A stretch of DNA of 64,000 nucleotides from RGIG4140 sp045638265 (lineage in GTDB: Bacteria; Pseudomonadota; Alphaproteobacteria; CAAHEQ01; UBA3637), in NCBI GenBank assembly GCA_045638265.1, contig JAZUBA010000044.1, forward strand, positions 1 through 64,000, written 5' to 3'. Numbering within the stretch: position 1 is the stretch's first letter; the number at the start of each line of letters is the position of its first letter. The position numbers and the translations under genes were made by a program. Below are positions 55,605-64,000 of this stretch, piece after piece. The notes under the pieces were generated by a model, which worked only from the letters and a program-made list of their open reading frames with translations, ran no database searches and had not been told where the DNA came from.

Positions 55605-56814
55605 AATTTTAATTATTATATTGATAAGTATATTGGCGGGATTTTCATTTTTATATGAACCATCTGATAAGAAACTTCAAAAAGTTTTGATTGTTATGTG
55701 GAATAAAAATATTTTTGATGGAGGTCGTTTCCCAATAAAAAATACTGAAATATACAAATATTATAACTTAAAGTATTTTGGAGAAAAGATATATAATGCA
55801 CAAATAAGAACTCAAAAAAAATATACACCAGAAGAAGCAGATGTCATTTTAAGTATGGCACCATTAAGCAAATATAATCAGAAACAGTTTAAAGACAAAT
55901 CAAACATTTTTTTAATTGAATCACCTATTTCAAATGGCGGTATTGAAAACACCGGTAATTTTAAAAAAGTATTTACTTATGATTCAACTGTTGTAGATAA
56001 TAAAAGATATTTTCATTTAATGATACCTTATTTTTTTTTAGTGCCATTTAAACAAATTCCTTTATCGGATAAAAATGTTTTTTCAATGCAAATTGCAAGT
56101 AACCATATTCAAAAATCTTATGGTTTGAGACGTCAACTTGTTCAATGGTTTATGGAGAACCAACCCAAAGATTTGTTATTTTATGGTAATTATTGGGATG
56201 ATTTAAAAAGTAATTTATCTCAAAAAGCCCAAAAATCATTTTATGAACAATATGGTGGATATGTAGCTGACAAGATAAAAACAATTAGAAATTCTCGATT
56301 TGTTTTTGCATTTGAAAATGCTCAACATAATGGATATATCAGTGAAAAAATATTTGATGTCATGCTTGCCGATTCTGTTCCTGTTTATTGGGGAGCCCCT
56401 GATATTGATAAGTATGTGCCGAAAGATTGTTTTATTAATTATGATGATTTTGGTTCTTTTGATAAGTTATATCAGTTTCTCAAAAATATGTCAGATGAAG
56501 AATATGAAAATTATCGTAAAAATATTCGGGCATTTATGAAACAATTTGATAAAACACCGTTTTATTATAAAACATTTTTACAAAGAATTTATAATGGTAT
56601 TATGAAAGAACCTTATTATGTCATATGGTATAACAATAAATGGGAAACATTAATTCCTAAAAACAAAGAGATTAACCGTTATTGTTTGTATACAAATGAA
56701 AAAATATGTGGACGAATACGGGTGTTTCGTGATAAAATTATAAATATCCAGTGGACAGATACACCTTCTCGTGTCTATATCCAAAATAAATGGGGTAATT
56801 ATGTTCCGTTATAG
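55582..56814 (+). CDS. GT10 fucosyltransferase-like protein with C-terminal Cys module
   Basis: 410 residues. N-terminal membrane anchor (about 8-24). The GT10 donor-binding signature is FVFAFENAQHNGYISEKIFD (240-259), followed by SVPVYWGAPDIDKYVPKDCF (265-284). GT10 enzymes are alpha-1,3/1,4-fucosyltransferases using GDP-fucose, though some bacterial members use other sugars. After about residue 330 comes an extra tail; residues 367-410 have the YC, CG, W and QN pattern also seen at the end of the GT80-like protein. Starts within the AmpG-like gene, with no strong ribosome-binding site. Confidence 0.8.
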   Translation: MKYKKVCKILIIILISILAGFSFLYEPSDKKLQKVLIVMWNKNIFDGGRFPIKNTEIYKYYNLKYFGEKIYNAQIRTQKKYTPEEADVILSMAPLSKYNQKQFKDKSNIFLIESPISNGGIENTGNFKKVFTYDSTVVDNKRYFHLMIPYFFLVPFKQIPLSDKNVFSMQIASNHIQKSYGLRRQLVQWFMENQPKDLLFYGNYWDDLKSNLSQKAQKSFYEQYGGYVADKIKTIRNSRFVFAFENAQHNGYISEKIFDVMLADSVPVYWGAPDIDKYVPKDCFINYDDFGSFDKLYQFLKNMSDEEYENYRKNIRAFMKQFDKTPFYYKTFLQRIYNGIMKEPYYVIWYNNKWETLIPKNKEINRYCLYTNEKICGRIRVFRDKIINIQWTDTPSRVYIQNKWGNYVPL

Positions 56815-56827
56815 TAAGGAGATTTAA

Positions 56828-57205
56828 ATGCGATTTATTGTTTTTTATAACAATCATCCAAAAGTTCAAAGGTATGATATACGGGCATGGGATAATGCAA
56901 CTGCTCATCCTAATTATAAAGGGGAAATGACACATCCGGAGTTTGTACGACATTATCATTTTGATTTTAATCAAGTTACAATGATGGGAGATATTATTTA
57001 TAATAAAGAAACAAATCAATGGGATTTTGATGCAAAACGACCGGTTGTTTTTTTAGGAACAGATGAAAAATTAAAATTAGAACATAAAAAACTAGCGTTG
57101 CAATGGATTCGTCAAAAATATGGTTCTGATGAACAATCCATACAACAGTCATTAAGAGAACAAATACTTATTATAAATCAACGAGAAAATTCTTATAAAA
57201 GATAA
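56828..57205 (+). CDS. Small protein of unknown function
   Basis: 125 residues, hydrophilic, no signal peptide. Aromatic- and His-rich middle (FVRHYHFDFNQVTMMGDIIY, then NQWDFDAKRPVVFLGTDEKL) and a helical C-terminus (HKKLALQWIRQKYG). AAGGAG stands before the ATG, 13 bp after the GT10 gene, so it is probably co-transcribed. No family recognised. Confidence 0.6.
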   Translation: MRFIVFYNNHPKVQRYDIRAWDNATAHPNYKGEMTHPEFVRHYHFDFNQVTMMGDIIYNKETNQWDFDAKRPVVFLGTDEKLKLEHKKLALQWIRQKYGSDEQSIQQSLREQILIINQRENSYKR

Positions 57206-57209
57206 AAAA

Positions 57210-57503
57210 TCAGTGGAAGATAATTTTAGAATTCGGATTACCCATATTTAAAATCCGTAATGCTGATTCTTCCAATTGATCCATGTCTAATGATTTTGGA
57301 GATAAAGCGTTTACTTTTGTTTGTAGTCTGTTTTTAACATCAACGGCATCTTGTTTAATTTTTTCAGCAACGGCAATTTCTTGTTGAACTTGAATCATTC
57401 GCTTATAACCATGATTGCCTTGAATGGTATGAAACACAAAATAGGCTGTCATTAACAGACAGACAACAGGAATAACATGGTTATGATTAATTTGAGTTTG
57501 CAT
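57210..57503 (-). CDS. ftsB: FtsB/DivIC-like septum formation initiator
   Basis: 97 residues. One N-terminal membrane helix (about 8-26, VIPVVCLLMTAYFVFHTIQG), a coiled coil (about 32-65) and a short tail with LDMDQLEESALRILNMGNP as in alphaproteobacterial FtsB-like proteins. Part of the FtsQLB complex that licenses septal wall synthesis. AAGGA precedes the ATG. Convergent with 56828-57205, 4 bp apart. Confidence 0.85.
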   Translation of the reverse strand: MQTQINHNHVIPVVCLLMTAYFVFHTIQGNHGYKRMIQVQQEIAVAEKIKQDAVDVKNRLQTKVNALSPKSLDMDQLEESALRILNMGNPNSKIIFH

Positions 57504-57671
57504 AAAAATCCTTTTTGTTTTTAAATATTTTATTTTTATTTGTCTAAAAAGTCAAGCAATATTATGATGATGTAATTTAGGAGTAAAAACATTTTTGTTT
57601 TGCATTATTTTAATTTATGATTTAATATAATATATCATATTCAAAAAAGATTAAACAACTTTGGGTTATTT

Positions 57672-58202
57672 ATGGCTGATAAATTATTGTTATTATCGTG
57701 TTGTGCGCCTTGTTCTGTCGGTGTTATTTTGCGCTTGAAAGAGCAAGGTGTTGATTTTACGGTTTTGTTTTATAATCCGAATATTCAGCCTCAAGAAGAA
57801 TATCAACGCCGTTGTGATGAAAATAAACGTATTTGTCAAGAGGAAAATGTTCCTTTTGTGGAATTACCCTATGAACCTGAAAAATGGAAACAGGTAACAC
57901 AAGGGTTGGAAAATGAACCAGAAAAAGGTCAACGATGTTCATTATGTTTTGGATTGCGTTTATCTCGTGCGGCTCAATATGCTGTTGAGAATGGATTTAC
58001 GCATTTTACATCTGTTTTGGGTATTTCTCGTTTCAAAAATTTTGAACAAGTCTGTTCAGTTGCACAAAAAATCAGTCGACAATATGGGATACCTTATGAT
58101 ATGACAAATTGGCGTAAAAATGGTGGGCTTGAATTTGCTGAACAAATGGGAAAAGAACGCCAACTTTATCGTCAAACATATTGCGGTTGTAAACCCAGAT
58201 AA
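57672..58202 (+). CDS. queH: Epoxyqueuosine reductase QueH
   Basis: 176 residues. Last step of queuosine tRNA modification, converting epoxyqueuosine to queuosine. The metal-binding cysteines are in LSCCAPCSVG (about 9-12), RCSLCFGLRL (about 90) and YCGCKPR at the C-terminus, the arrangement of QueH (formerly DUF208), the non-cobalamin alternative to QueG. Weak ribosome-binding site. Stands between divergent ftsB and convergent CNNM genes. Confidence 0.93.
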   Translation: MADKLLLLSCCAPCSVGVILRLKEQGVDFTVLFYNPNIQPQEEYQRRCDENKRICQEENVPFVELPYEPEKWKQVTQGLENEPEKGQRCSLCFGLRLSRAAQYAVENGFTHFTSVLGISRFKNFEQVCSVAQKISRQYGIPYDMTNWRKNGGLEFAEQMGKERQLYRQTYCGCKPR

Positions 58203-58205
58203 TTT

Positions 58206-59468
58206 TTATATAGCTGGTGGGATAACTTCAATACTTGTAATACGGTTTCTTTCTTTTTGTGTTACTGTAAAAGAATATCCGTTTAAAACAAAAGTTTCAC
58301 CGACAGATGGGATTTTTTCTGTTTCGTACATTAAATAGCCGGCAATGGTTGCAGCATTGTCATCAGATAGTTCCCATTTTAAATGACGGTTAATGTCTCG
58401 AATTGTTGTGGATCCTTCTAATAAATATCCGCCGGCTTCTGTTTTTTCTACTTGTAAAGTTGATTCTTCCGGTCTGTCATTTTCATCAGAAATATCTCCG
58501 ACAATTTCTTCTAAAACATCTTCAAGGGTAACAACACCTTCAATAGCTCCATATTCATCAACAACCAATGCAAAATGTTCTCTGCGTTTTTTAAAAGCAT
58601 GCAGCTGATCAAGTAAAGAGGTTGTGTTTAAAACAAACCAAGGTTTTGTGGTGTAATCCATAACATGAATATTTTTCTTTTTGTGATAATAAGTATTCAT
58701 CATTTTAAGTAAAGCTTTTGAATGCAGAATGCCGACAATGTTGTCCGGTGTTTCTTTCCATAGCGGAATACGACTAAACGGTGAACGACTGACGAAATCA
58801 AAAATTTCACTCATAGATGAATTACAGTTTAAAGATACAAGTTGACTACGATGCACCATAATGTCTTCTACTGTTACATCACTTAAATCCAACACGCTTT
58901 TTAGCATGCCTTTTTCTTGACTCATAACTGTATCATCCGTTTGCATTAACAAAGCACCACGAATTTCTGCTTTTACTTCTTCGGCTGTTACACCGGACTG
59001 TTTAGATGCTGGTAAAATTTTCATCATCATATTTGAAATCCAGTTTAAAGCTTTTACAAAAGGAGAAAAACAGAAAACCATAAAAGACAAAGGGGTCGCA
59101 ACTTTTAATGAAAAGGGTGTTGCATTGTTGATTGCATAGGTTTTGGGTAAAATTTCGGAGAAAACAAGAACCATAAAACTAACACCAAAAGTTGCAATCA
59201 GAACACCGTATTTATCCCCAAACATTTGAATCATTAAACTGGTAGATAAAGCTGTAATGGCAATATTAACAATATTATTACCAAACAATAAGGTACCTAA
59301 TAATTGTGCAGAGTTTTGTTTAAGTTGATTGACACGTTTTGCCTGTTTATTGCCGTTTTTTTCCAATTCATATAAAAGCGGTTTTGAAACGGCGGTCATA
59401 GCTGTTTCCGTTCCTGAAAAGAAAAAAGATAATACTAATAAAAAGCCAAGTATAAGATATTCAGTCAT
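58206..59468 (-). CDS. CNNM/CorC-family membrane protein (hemolysin-like)
   Basis: 420 residues. DUF21/CNNM transmembrane domain (1-190; LSFFFSGTETAMTAVSKPLLY), CBS pair (about 205-325; EDIMVHRSQLVSLN, then FALVVDEYGAIEGVVTLEDVLEEIVGDI) and the C-terminal CorC_HlyC domain. Family members transport or regulate Mg2+/Co2+. The gene starts 7 bp after aroK; in many alphaproteobacteria aroB lies between the two, and it is absent here. Confidence 0.9.
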   Translation of the reverse strand: MTEYLILGFLLVLSFFFSGTETAMTAVSKPLLYELEKNGNKQAKRVNQLKQNSAQLLGTLLFGNNIVNIAITALSTSLMIQMFGDKYGVLIATFGVSFMVLVFSEILPKTYAINNATPFSLKVATPLSFMVFCFSPFVKALNWISNMMMKILPASKQSGVTAEEVKAEIRGALLMQTDDTVMSQEKGMLKSVLDLSDVTVEDIMVHRSQLVSLNCNSSMSEIFDFVSRSPFSRIPLWKETPDNIVGILHSKALLKMMNTYYHKKKNIHVMDYTTKPWFVLNTTSLLDQLHAFKKRREHFALVVDEYGAIEGVVTLEDVLEEIVGDISDENDRPEESTLQVEKTEAGGYLLEGSTTIRDINRHLKWELSDDNAATIAGYLMYETEKIPSVGETFVLNGYSFTVTQKERNRITSIEVIPPAI

Positions 59469-59475
59469 TATAATT

Positions 59476-60150
59476 TTAATCCTGTTTGTCGGTATGAGAA
59501 GTAATTATATGTGCGTTTTTTTTGTATCTGAACAAATTGTGTTTGCGCATTTGTTTTTTAGTCCGTTTATAACGAAGTTGTTTGTTTTCGGGAATTGTAT
59601 CATCAGGTAAAATTTCAATTAAAGACCGATTCTCCAATTCGTTTAATAAACGGGACACGGTTTTGAAAGGTGATTCTCTGAATGATTCAATTGTGATATC
59701 TGCTTCAGAATATATCGGATATCGTTCAGCAATTAATTGTTCAACAATTTTTTTATTGTCGGCAGCCGGAACTAATGGTCGGTGGGTGCGTCCTTGTGTG
59801 CGACGTGAAATAACTTCACTACCTGCTTTAAGCCAGATAGATACGGCTTTTTCTTTTGCTAAACGACGTGTTTTTTCCGATAAAAAAGCATCTCCACCAG
59901 ACGAAAGAATACACGGTTCACCATTTAACAAACGATTCATAACACGTTCTTCACCTAACCGAAATTCATCAATTCCGAATTTAGCAAACAATTCATTAAT
60001 GGAAAAGCCTGTACTTTTTTCAATTTCTTTATCACTATCCACAAATGGTAGTTGTAATTTTTTAGATAAAATACGGCCTAAACTTGTTTTACCGACCCCC
60101 ATCATTCCGACCAGTAAAATTATTTTGGGTTCAATTAGCTTTCGTTTCAT
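59476..60150 (-). CDS. aroK: Shikimate kinase
   Basis: 224 residues. Phosphorylates shikimate in aromatic amino-acid synthesis. Walker A VGMMGVGKTSLGRIL, the shikimate-binding DSDKEIEKSTG, LSSGGDAFLS, and the lid region RTQGRTHRPLV are present. A basic C-terminal tail (about 180-224) is longer than in typical kinases. Divergent from the 47-residue gene; operon with the CNNM gene. Confidence 0.95.
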   Translation of the reverse strand: MKRKLIEPKIILLVGMMGVGKTSLGRILSKKLQLPFVDSDKEIEKSTGFSINELFAKFGIDEFRLGEERVMNRLLNGEPCILSSGGDAFLSEKTRRLAKEKAVSIWLKAGSEVISRRTQGRTHRPLVPAADNKKIVEQLIAERYPIYSEADITIESFRESPFKTVSRLLNELENRSLIEILPDDTIPENKQLRYKRTKKQMRKHNLFRYKKNAHIITSHTDKQD

Positions 60151-60242
60151 CTTCTTTTCTTGACAATTCTTTCATAAATATTGTATATTAATTTATCTAT
60201 CATAACAACAAATATTTGTTTTGTCTAGTAAAGGATGGAAAA

Positions 60243-60386
60243 ATGTTCAATAAATCTGAAAAAAAATATATTTTTGCTAAAATTTTAGCCGTTATCGTTC
60301 TTGTTTTTTTTGTAGCGATGGCTTTTATTCAGCCAAAACCAAATGTTCAACATATTGAAAAACCATTTGTTGCCAATGCTCAATAA
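60243..60386 (+). CDS. Small single-pass membrane protein (47 residues)
   Basis: Start MFNKSEKKYIFAKIL, one hydrophobic helix (LAVIVLVFFVAMAFI) and a short tail ending in VANAQ. AAGGATGGAAAA precedes the ATG. Its last 11 bp overlap the ATG of the next gene (ATGCTCAATAA), so it may couple or regulate its translation. Alternatively it is a leader peptide. No family recognised. Confidence 0.55.
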   Translation: MFNKSEKKYIFAKILAVIVLVFFVAMAFIQPKPNVQHIEKPFVANAQ

Positions 60387-61908
60387 GATTTTTTTATTTC
60401 CGACCGTTTGTTTAAGTGTCGTTTTACTGTCATCTTTTGCACAATCACAGATACTCCAATCTGATGTAGTGGTTGAAACGTTGCCGGAATTGTCTGTTAA
60501 TGCAATTGGTATTCTTCCGACAAATAATGTGCATTTATGGTCGGGAACGCCAACAGAAGAATTAAATGTGATCTTCCAAGAACTTAAAAAAACTCATTTA
60601 ACACCGGCACAGCGTTCTTTTGTATCTTATTTAATGGCAATAGATACAACGGGAATGACTTTGAATGATACGAATAAAACATGGGGCACATCTGGTTTTT
60701 TGTATGAACGGTTAAGTGTTTTAAAAGAGTTGGGAGAGTTTGATATAGCTCTTGAAATTATTGATAAAATTTCTGAAAATGATATGACGGATGATATTTC
60801 TTTTTTAGCAAGAGAAATACATTTAATGAAGGGAAATATTGATAAAGCCTGTACGCCTTTTGTTGATTCGAAATCTAATGTACAAAAAGATAAATTGCAA
60901 ATCAGTTGTTATTTGGCCAAAGAAGAAAAAGACAAGGCAATTTTGGCATACGATATGTTTCAAGAGACTTATCCTGATACAGAACAAGATTATAAATCGC
61001 TTGCTGATTCGGCTTTGTTGGAAATAGCGAGTGAATTGACTGATAATTTAGTTTTGACGCCGTTAGATATTTATCTGATTTCATTGATTAAAAAACCTAA
61101 AATAAATTGGGATATACAATCTCGTGCCGTTAAAAAAACAGTAGCAGATTTACCAACAACTGATATTGTTTTGCGGATTGAATTGGGTGAACGAAACGGT
61201 TTGTCTTTGGATGAATTAAAACGTTTATATAACTTGCCGTTGTTAAATCCTGATTTAAACAATAAAACGGTTCAAAGAGTAATGGCTTATAAGCAAATTG
61301 TTGAAACATCTGATGAAAAAGTAAAAATACATTTACTTAAATCTTTTTTAGATTTAGTAAAACAAGATGGATTGTTAATTCCGTTAGCCCCATTGCTTGC
61401 AGAGTTGTTTTATCCGATAGAACCTGATAAAGAAAAAATAGATATAGCATTTGATGCCGTTCAAATATATGGTTTAACGAATAATGCCGAAATGGCAGAG
61501 CCATGGTATCAAGTGCTGAAACATAATGATTCGGAAATATATCAGAAACAATTTTTAAAAACCATACCTCTGATGCATATATTGGGAAATGGTTATCCGT
61601 ATCATTTGGCTGATTTAATGACCCAATTTTGTGCGGAGAATGTTGATGAAGATTGTCAAAAATTAAAACAGCTTTTACCAAAAGAAAGTTACCAGATAAT
61701 AATGGAAGATAATACAAATTCAGATTCAGATATTTTCAATCTACCTCATTCGGAAGCTTTCAATACACGATTAGGTGAATCTTTTTTGAAAGCAATTTTA
61801 AATATCGCAAATGATAAACTTATAGAGGAAACAAGTCGTTTTATTAAAGAGTTTGCCCGTCCGAAAGAGGGTAATGCTATTTTGCGAGAAAGGATGATTT
61901 TTGAATGA
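60376..61908 (+). CDS. Exported, mostly helical protein of unknown function
   Basis: 510 residues. Signal peptide 1-21 (FLFPTVCLSVVLLSSFAQS). The mature protein is rich in short helical repeats (for example LSVLKELGEFDIALEIIDKI and HLMKGNIDKACTPFV) suggesting TPR- or Sel1-like alpha-solenoid structure. The start at 60376 gives a proper signal peptide; the in-frame extension to 60343 does not. It overlaps xerD by 4 bp. Genes in this place before xerD exist in other alphaproteobacteria, but I assign no function. Confidence 0.65.
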   Translation: MLNKIFLFPTVCLSVVLLSSFAQSQILQSDVVVETLPELSVNAIGILPTNNVHLWSGTPTEELNVIFQELKKTHLTPAQRSFVSYLMAIDTTGMTLNDTNKTWGTSGFLYERLSVLKELGEFDIALEIIDKISENDMTDDISFLAREIHLMKGNIDKACTPFVDSKSNVQKDKLQISCYLAKEEKDKAILAYDMFQETYPDTEQDYKSLADSALLEIASELTDNLVLTPLDIYLISLIKKPKINWDIQSRAVKKTVADLPTTDIVLRIELGERNGLSLDELKRLYNLPLLNPDLNNKTVQRVMAYKQIVETSDEKVKIHLLKSFLDLVKQDGLLIPLAPLLAELFYPIEPDKEKIDIAFDAVQIYGLTNNAEMAEPWYQVLKHNDSEIYQKQFLKTIPLMHILGNGYPYHLADLMTQFCAENVDEDCQKLKQLLPKESYQIIMEDNTNSDSDIFNLPHSEAFNTRLGESFLKAILNIANDKLIEETSRFIKEFARPKEGNAILRERMIFE

Positions 61909-62810
61909 GAATTAATTCGCTGGATTCTTTTTTGGAAATGATGGTTGCGGAACGGGGAGCTTCTGCCCGAACAATAGAATCTTATCGGCGTGATTTGGAA
62001 GATTTAAGTGCTTTTTTAACTGTCAGAAATATTGTGCTACATAAAGCAAAAGCTTCTGATTTACAAGAATATATGCGGACAGTTGCCAAACAATTTTTGA
62101 GTCCGAAAACACAGGCACGCAGGTTGTCGGCTATTCATGAATTTTATCGTTTTTTATATTCTGAAGATATAATTAAAAAAAATCCCGCTGATTATTTGCA
62201 ATCACCGAAAGTCGGAAAGGCATTGCCGAAATATTTGTCTGAACAAGAAATTGATTTATTGATTGAAACAGCAAAACAAAAGAATCAACGGATGTATGTT
62301 ATGTTGGAAATTTTATACGCTTCCGGTATGCGTGTCAGTGAATTGGTCGGTTTGCCTGTACAGGCTGTTACAAGAGATAATCAAACGCTTTCCATCATCG
62401 GAAAAGGGAACAAAGAACGGATTGTACCCTTAAATGAAACGGCTAGAAAGGCTTTGGATAAATGGTTGATTCGTAGAGAATTATCATTAAAAAAAGGACG
62501 AGTATCCAAATGGCTTTTTCCTTCTACCGGTAAGGAAGGGCATTTAACAAGGGTTGGATTTTTTAAGGCATTAAAAGAAATTGCCGTTTTGTCCGGTATT
62601 GATTCGGATAAAGTTTCACCCCACGTTTTTAGGCATTCTTTTGCCAGTCATTTGATTGCACATGATGCAGATTTAAGAACTGTTCAACAGATGTTAGGTC
62701 ATGCTGATATCGCCACAACTGAAATTTATACGCATATTTTACAGGATAGATTAAAAAAGACAGTTGAAAAATCACATCCTTTGGCGTATAGTAGCAAAAA
62801 AGGATTGTAA
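61905..62810 (+). CDS. xerD: Tyrosine recombinase XerD
   Basis: 301 residues. With XerC resolves chromosome dimers at dif. N-terminal SAM-like core-binding domain (SLDSFLEMMVAERGASARTI), catalytic domain with the first Arg in YASGMRVSELVGL, HVFRHSFASHL (His-x-x-Arg), the second His in QMLGHADIATT and the nucleophile Tyr in EIYTHI. The ATG overlaps the previous stop (ATGA). Confidence 0.95.
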   Translation: MRINSLDSFLEMMVAERGASARTIESYRRDLEDLSAFLTVRNIVLHKAKASDLQEYMRTVAKQFLSPKTQARRLSAIHEFYRFLYSEDIIKKNPADYLQSPKVGKALPKYLSEQEIDLLIETAKQKNQRMYVMLEILYASGMRVSELVGLPVQAVTRDNQTLSIIGKGNKERIVPLNETARKALDKWLIRRELSLKKGRVSKWLFPSTGKEGHLTRVGFFKALKEIAVLSGIDSDKVSPHVFRHSFASHLIAHDADLRTVQQMLGHADIATTEIYTHILQDRLKKTVEKSHPLAYSSKKGL

Positions 62811-64000
62811 ATGAAAATTTTAAACAAGTACATTTTAAAACAACTGATTGTCAGTTTTTTGCTTATTTTATTAGGTTTAACCATGTTAGTTTGGTTGACT
62901 CAATCTTTGCGTATGATTGATATGATTGTTACAAAAGGAGTGTCTGTTCGTATCTTTTTACAAATGACATTGTTGGTTTTGCCCAATTTCTTGCAAATAT
63001 TATCACCATTGGCTTTGTTTGCGGTTGTATTATTTATTTTTTCAAGAATGCAGTCGGACAAAGAATTAATGGTTATGCAAGCTGTTGGATTGTCTAATAA
63101 GCAAATAATGATACCGGTAATGTGTTTGGCATTGGTGTTGACTGGATTTGGATATTTGATGACTTTTAATTTGATTCCGGCTTCTTATGCTAAATTAAAT
63201 GAATTAAAATGGCAAGTTCGAAATGATTTATCACATTTGTTATTGCAAGAAGGACAGTTTAATTCTTTTAAAAACGGATTGACACTCTATATCAAAGAGC
63301 GACTCGGGGATGGTTCAGTTCGAGGTGTAATGGCGTATGATGCTAAAAATCCGAATAAAACATCTGTATTGGTTGCAGAAAAAGGTGTTATTTTTCAAGA
63401 AGAAGATGGTTTTCAACTTGTTTTTCAAAAAGGAACTCGTCAAGAATATTCTCCTAAAACAAAAGATTTTTCTATTCTTAAATTTGATAAATATACAATG
63501 TGGTTTAATGATAAAAAAAATGGAGTCGGAACACGTAATTTGAATGCAGGGGAATATTCATTAAAATATTTATTGGATGTAACTCCGGAAGATGCGCCTT
63601 CTCCAGCATTATATAGAAAATATAAAGTTGAAATTTTTAAACGCTTTACAAAACCTCTTTATAATATTACATTCGCCTTTTTGGCTTTGTTTGGCGTGTT
63701 GGCTCCGTTTTATAATCGGCGAGGTCAAGTCGGGCGAATTAATTTTGTGATTATGTGTGCTTTGCTTATTCAATCGCTTAATCTTGGATTTGAAAATTTA
63801 GCGACTAAAAATTTAGTTTTTATTCCATTGTTATTTGTTAATGTCTTGTTGCCGATTGTTTTAATTTATTTGAGTATGGTAAAGAAGAATGTTCGTGTGT
63901 TTAAAAGAAAAGTAAAAGCAGTTGTTGTAGCTGTTTTGTGTGGTATCGGATTGATTGCTGTGCCGTCTTATGCTCAAATTAAGATTGATCCACAAGTTAA
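62811..64000 (+). CDS. lptF: LptF-like LPS-export permease (partial, runs off the window)
   Basis: At least 396 residues; the window ends before a stop. LptF/YjgP family with six membrane helices: KILNKYILKQLIVSFLLILL at the start, SRMQSDKELMVMQAVGLSNK after helix 2-3, a periplasmic jellyroll (LLLQEGQFNSFKNGLTLYI), and C-terminal helices (GVLAPFYNRRGQVGRI). Part of the LptBFGC ATP-driven LPS extractor. After the expected end (about residue 366) an in-frame second hydrophobic segment and VPSYAQIKIDP follow, which is unusual. The gene begins directly after the xerD stop. Confidence 0.85.
   Translation, partial: MKILNKYILKQLIVSFLLILLGLTMLVWLTQSLRMIDMIVTKGVSVRIFLQMTLLVLPNFLQILSPLALFAVVLFIFSRMQSDKELMVMQAVGLSNKQIMIPVMCLALVLTGFGYLMTFNLIPASYAKLNELKWQVRNDLSHLLLQEGQFNSFKNGLTLYIKERLGDGSVRGVMAYDAKNPNKTSVLVAEKGVIFQEEDGFQLVFQKGTRQEYSPKTKDFSILKFDKYTMWFNDKKNGVGTRNLNAGEYSLKYLLDVTPEDAPSPALYRKYKVEIFKRFTKPLYNITFAFLALFGVLAPFYNRRGQVGRINFVIMCALLIQSLNLGFENLATKNLVFIPLLFVNVLLPIVLIYLSMVKKNVRVFKRKVKAVVVAVLCGIGLIAVPSYAQIKIDPQV

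Overview
The window is AT-rich chromosomal DNA from an alphaproteobacterium, probably host- or gut-associated. The alphaproteobacterial signs are the Hsp20-DUF1150 pair, an alpha-type SspB followed by a ribbon-helix-helix protein, penicillin-binding protein 1A next to prfB, the rimP-nusA-ylxR-infB-rbfA order, and xerD divergent from aroK. A class III (oxygen-sensitive) ribonucleotide reductase system points to anaerobic growth. No rRNA genes are present. Four tRNA genes are: Gln-TTG, Arg-CCG, Thr-CGT and Gly-CCC. No complete phage, insertion sequence or CRISPR array was seen.

Layout. 0-13 kb: tRNAs, two XRE-type regulators, rho, a TerC-like membrane protein, a phospholipid operon (aas three-domain fusion plus gpsA), a lipoprotein, comM and a membrane PAS protein. 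13.2-17.7 kb: an accessory patch beside tRNA-Thr with a decayed carbamoyltransferase pseudogene, an ankyrin-repeat protein, a GT80-like (sialyltransferase-type) glycosyltransferase and a novel WLGG-repeat protein. 17.9-22.7 kb: chaperones groESL and htpG with heat-shock-type promoters, and sspB between them. 23-29.7 kb: nrdD, a separately encoded glycyl-radical domain, nrdG, an orphan, then dnaA-hsp20-DUF1150. 30-35 kb: a second accessory patch with an Mpi-like serine invertase, an SH3 protein, a degenerate dUTPase-fold protein and a 768-residue mucin-like Thr/Pro repeat protein. 35-45 kb: an AsmA-like giant, PiT and its DUF47 partner, prfB with a programmed frameshift, PBP1A and a PilT/DotB-like ATPase. 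45-54 kb: rimP-nusA-ylxR-infB-rbfA preceded by an attenuator, then a HAD phosphatase, a PEBP protein and typA. 54-64 kb: an AmpG-like permease overlapping a GT10 fucosyltransferase-like gene, ftsB, queH, a CNNM/CorC protein, aroK, a secreted orphan, xerD and an LptF-like permease running off the end.

The most interesting theme is surface glycobiology. Two membrane-anchored glycosyltransferases of different families, GT80-like and GT10, end in a similar short Cys/Trp/Gln-Asn module that I do not recognise. The same window encodes a mucin-like Thr-rich repeat protein, an invertase of the type that switches surface polysaccharides in Bacteroides, and a pentanucleotide repeat at the junction in front of the GT80-like gene. 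Together these suggest a variable, host-glycan-mimicking surface. The individual sequence features are visible; the link between them is inference.
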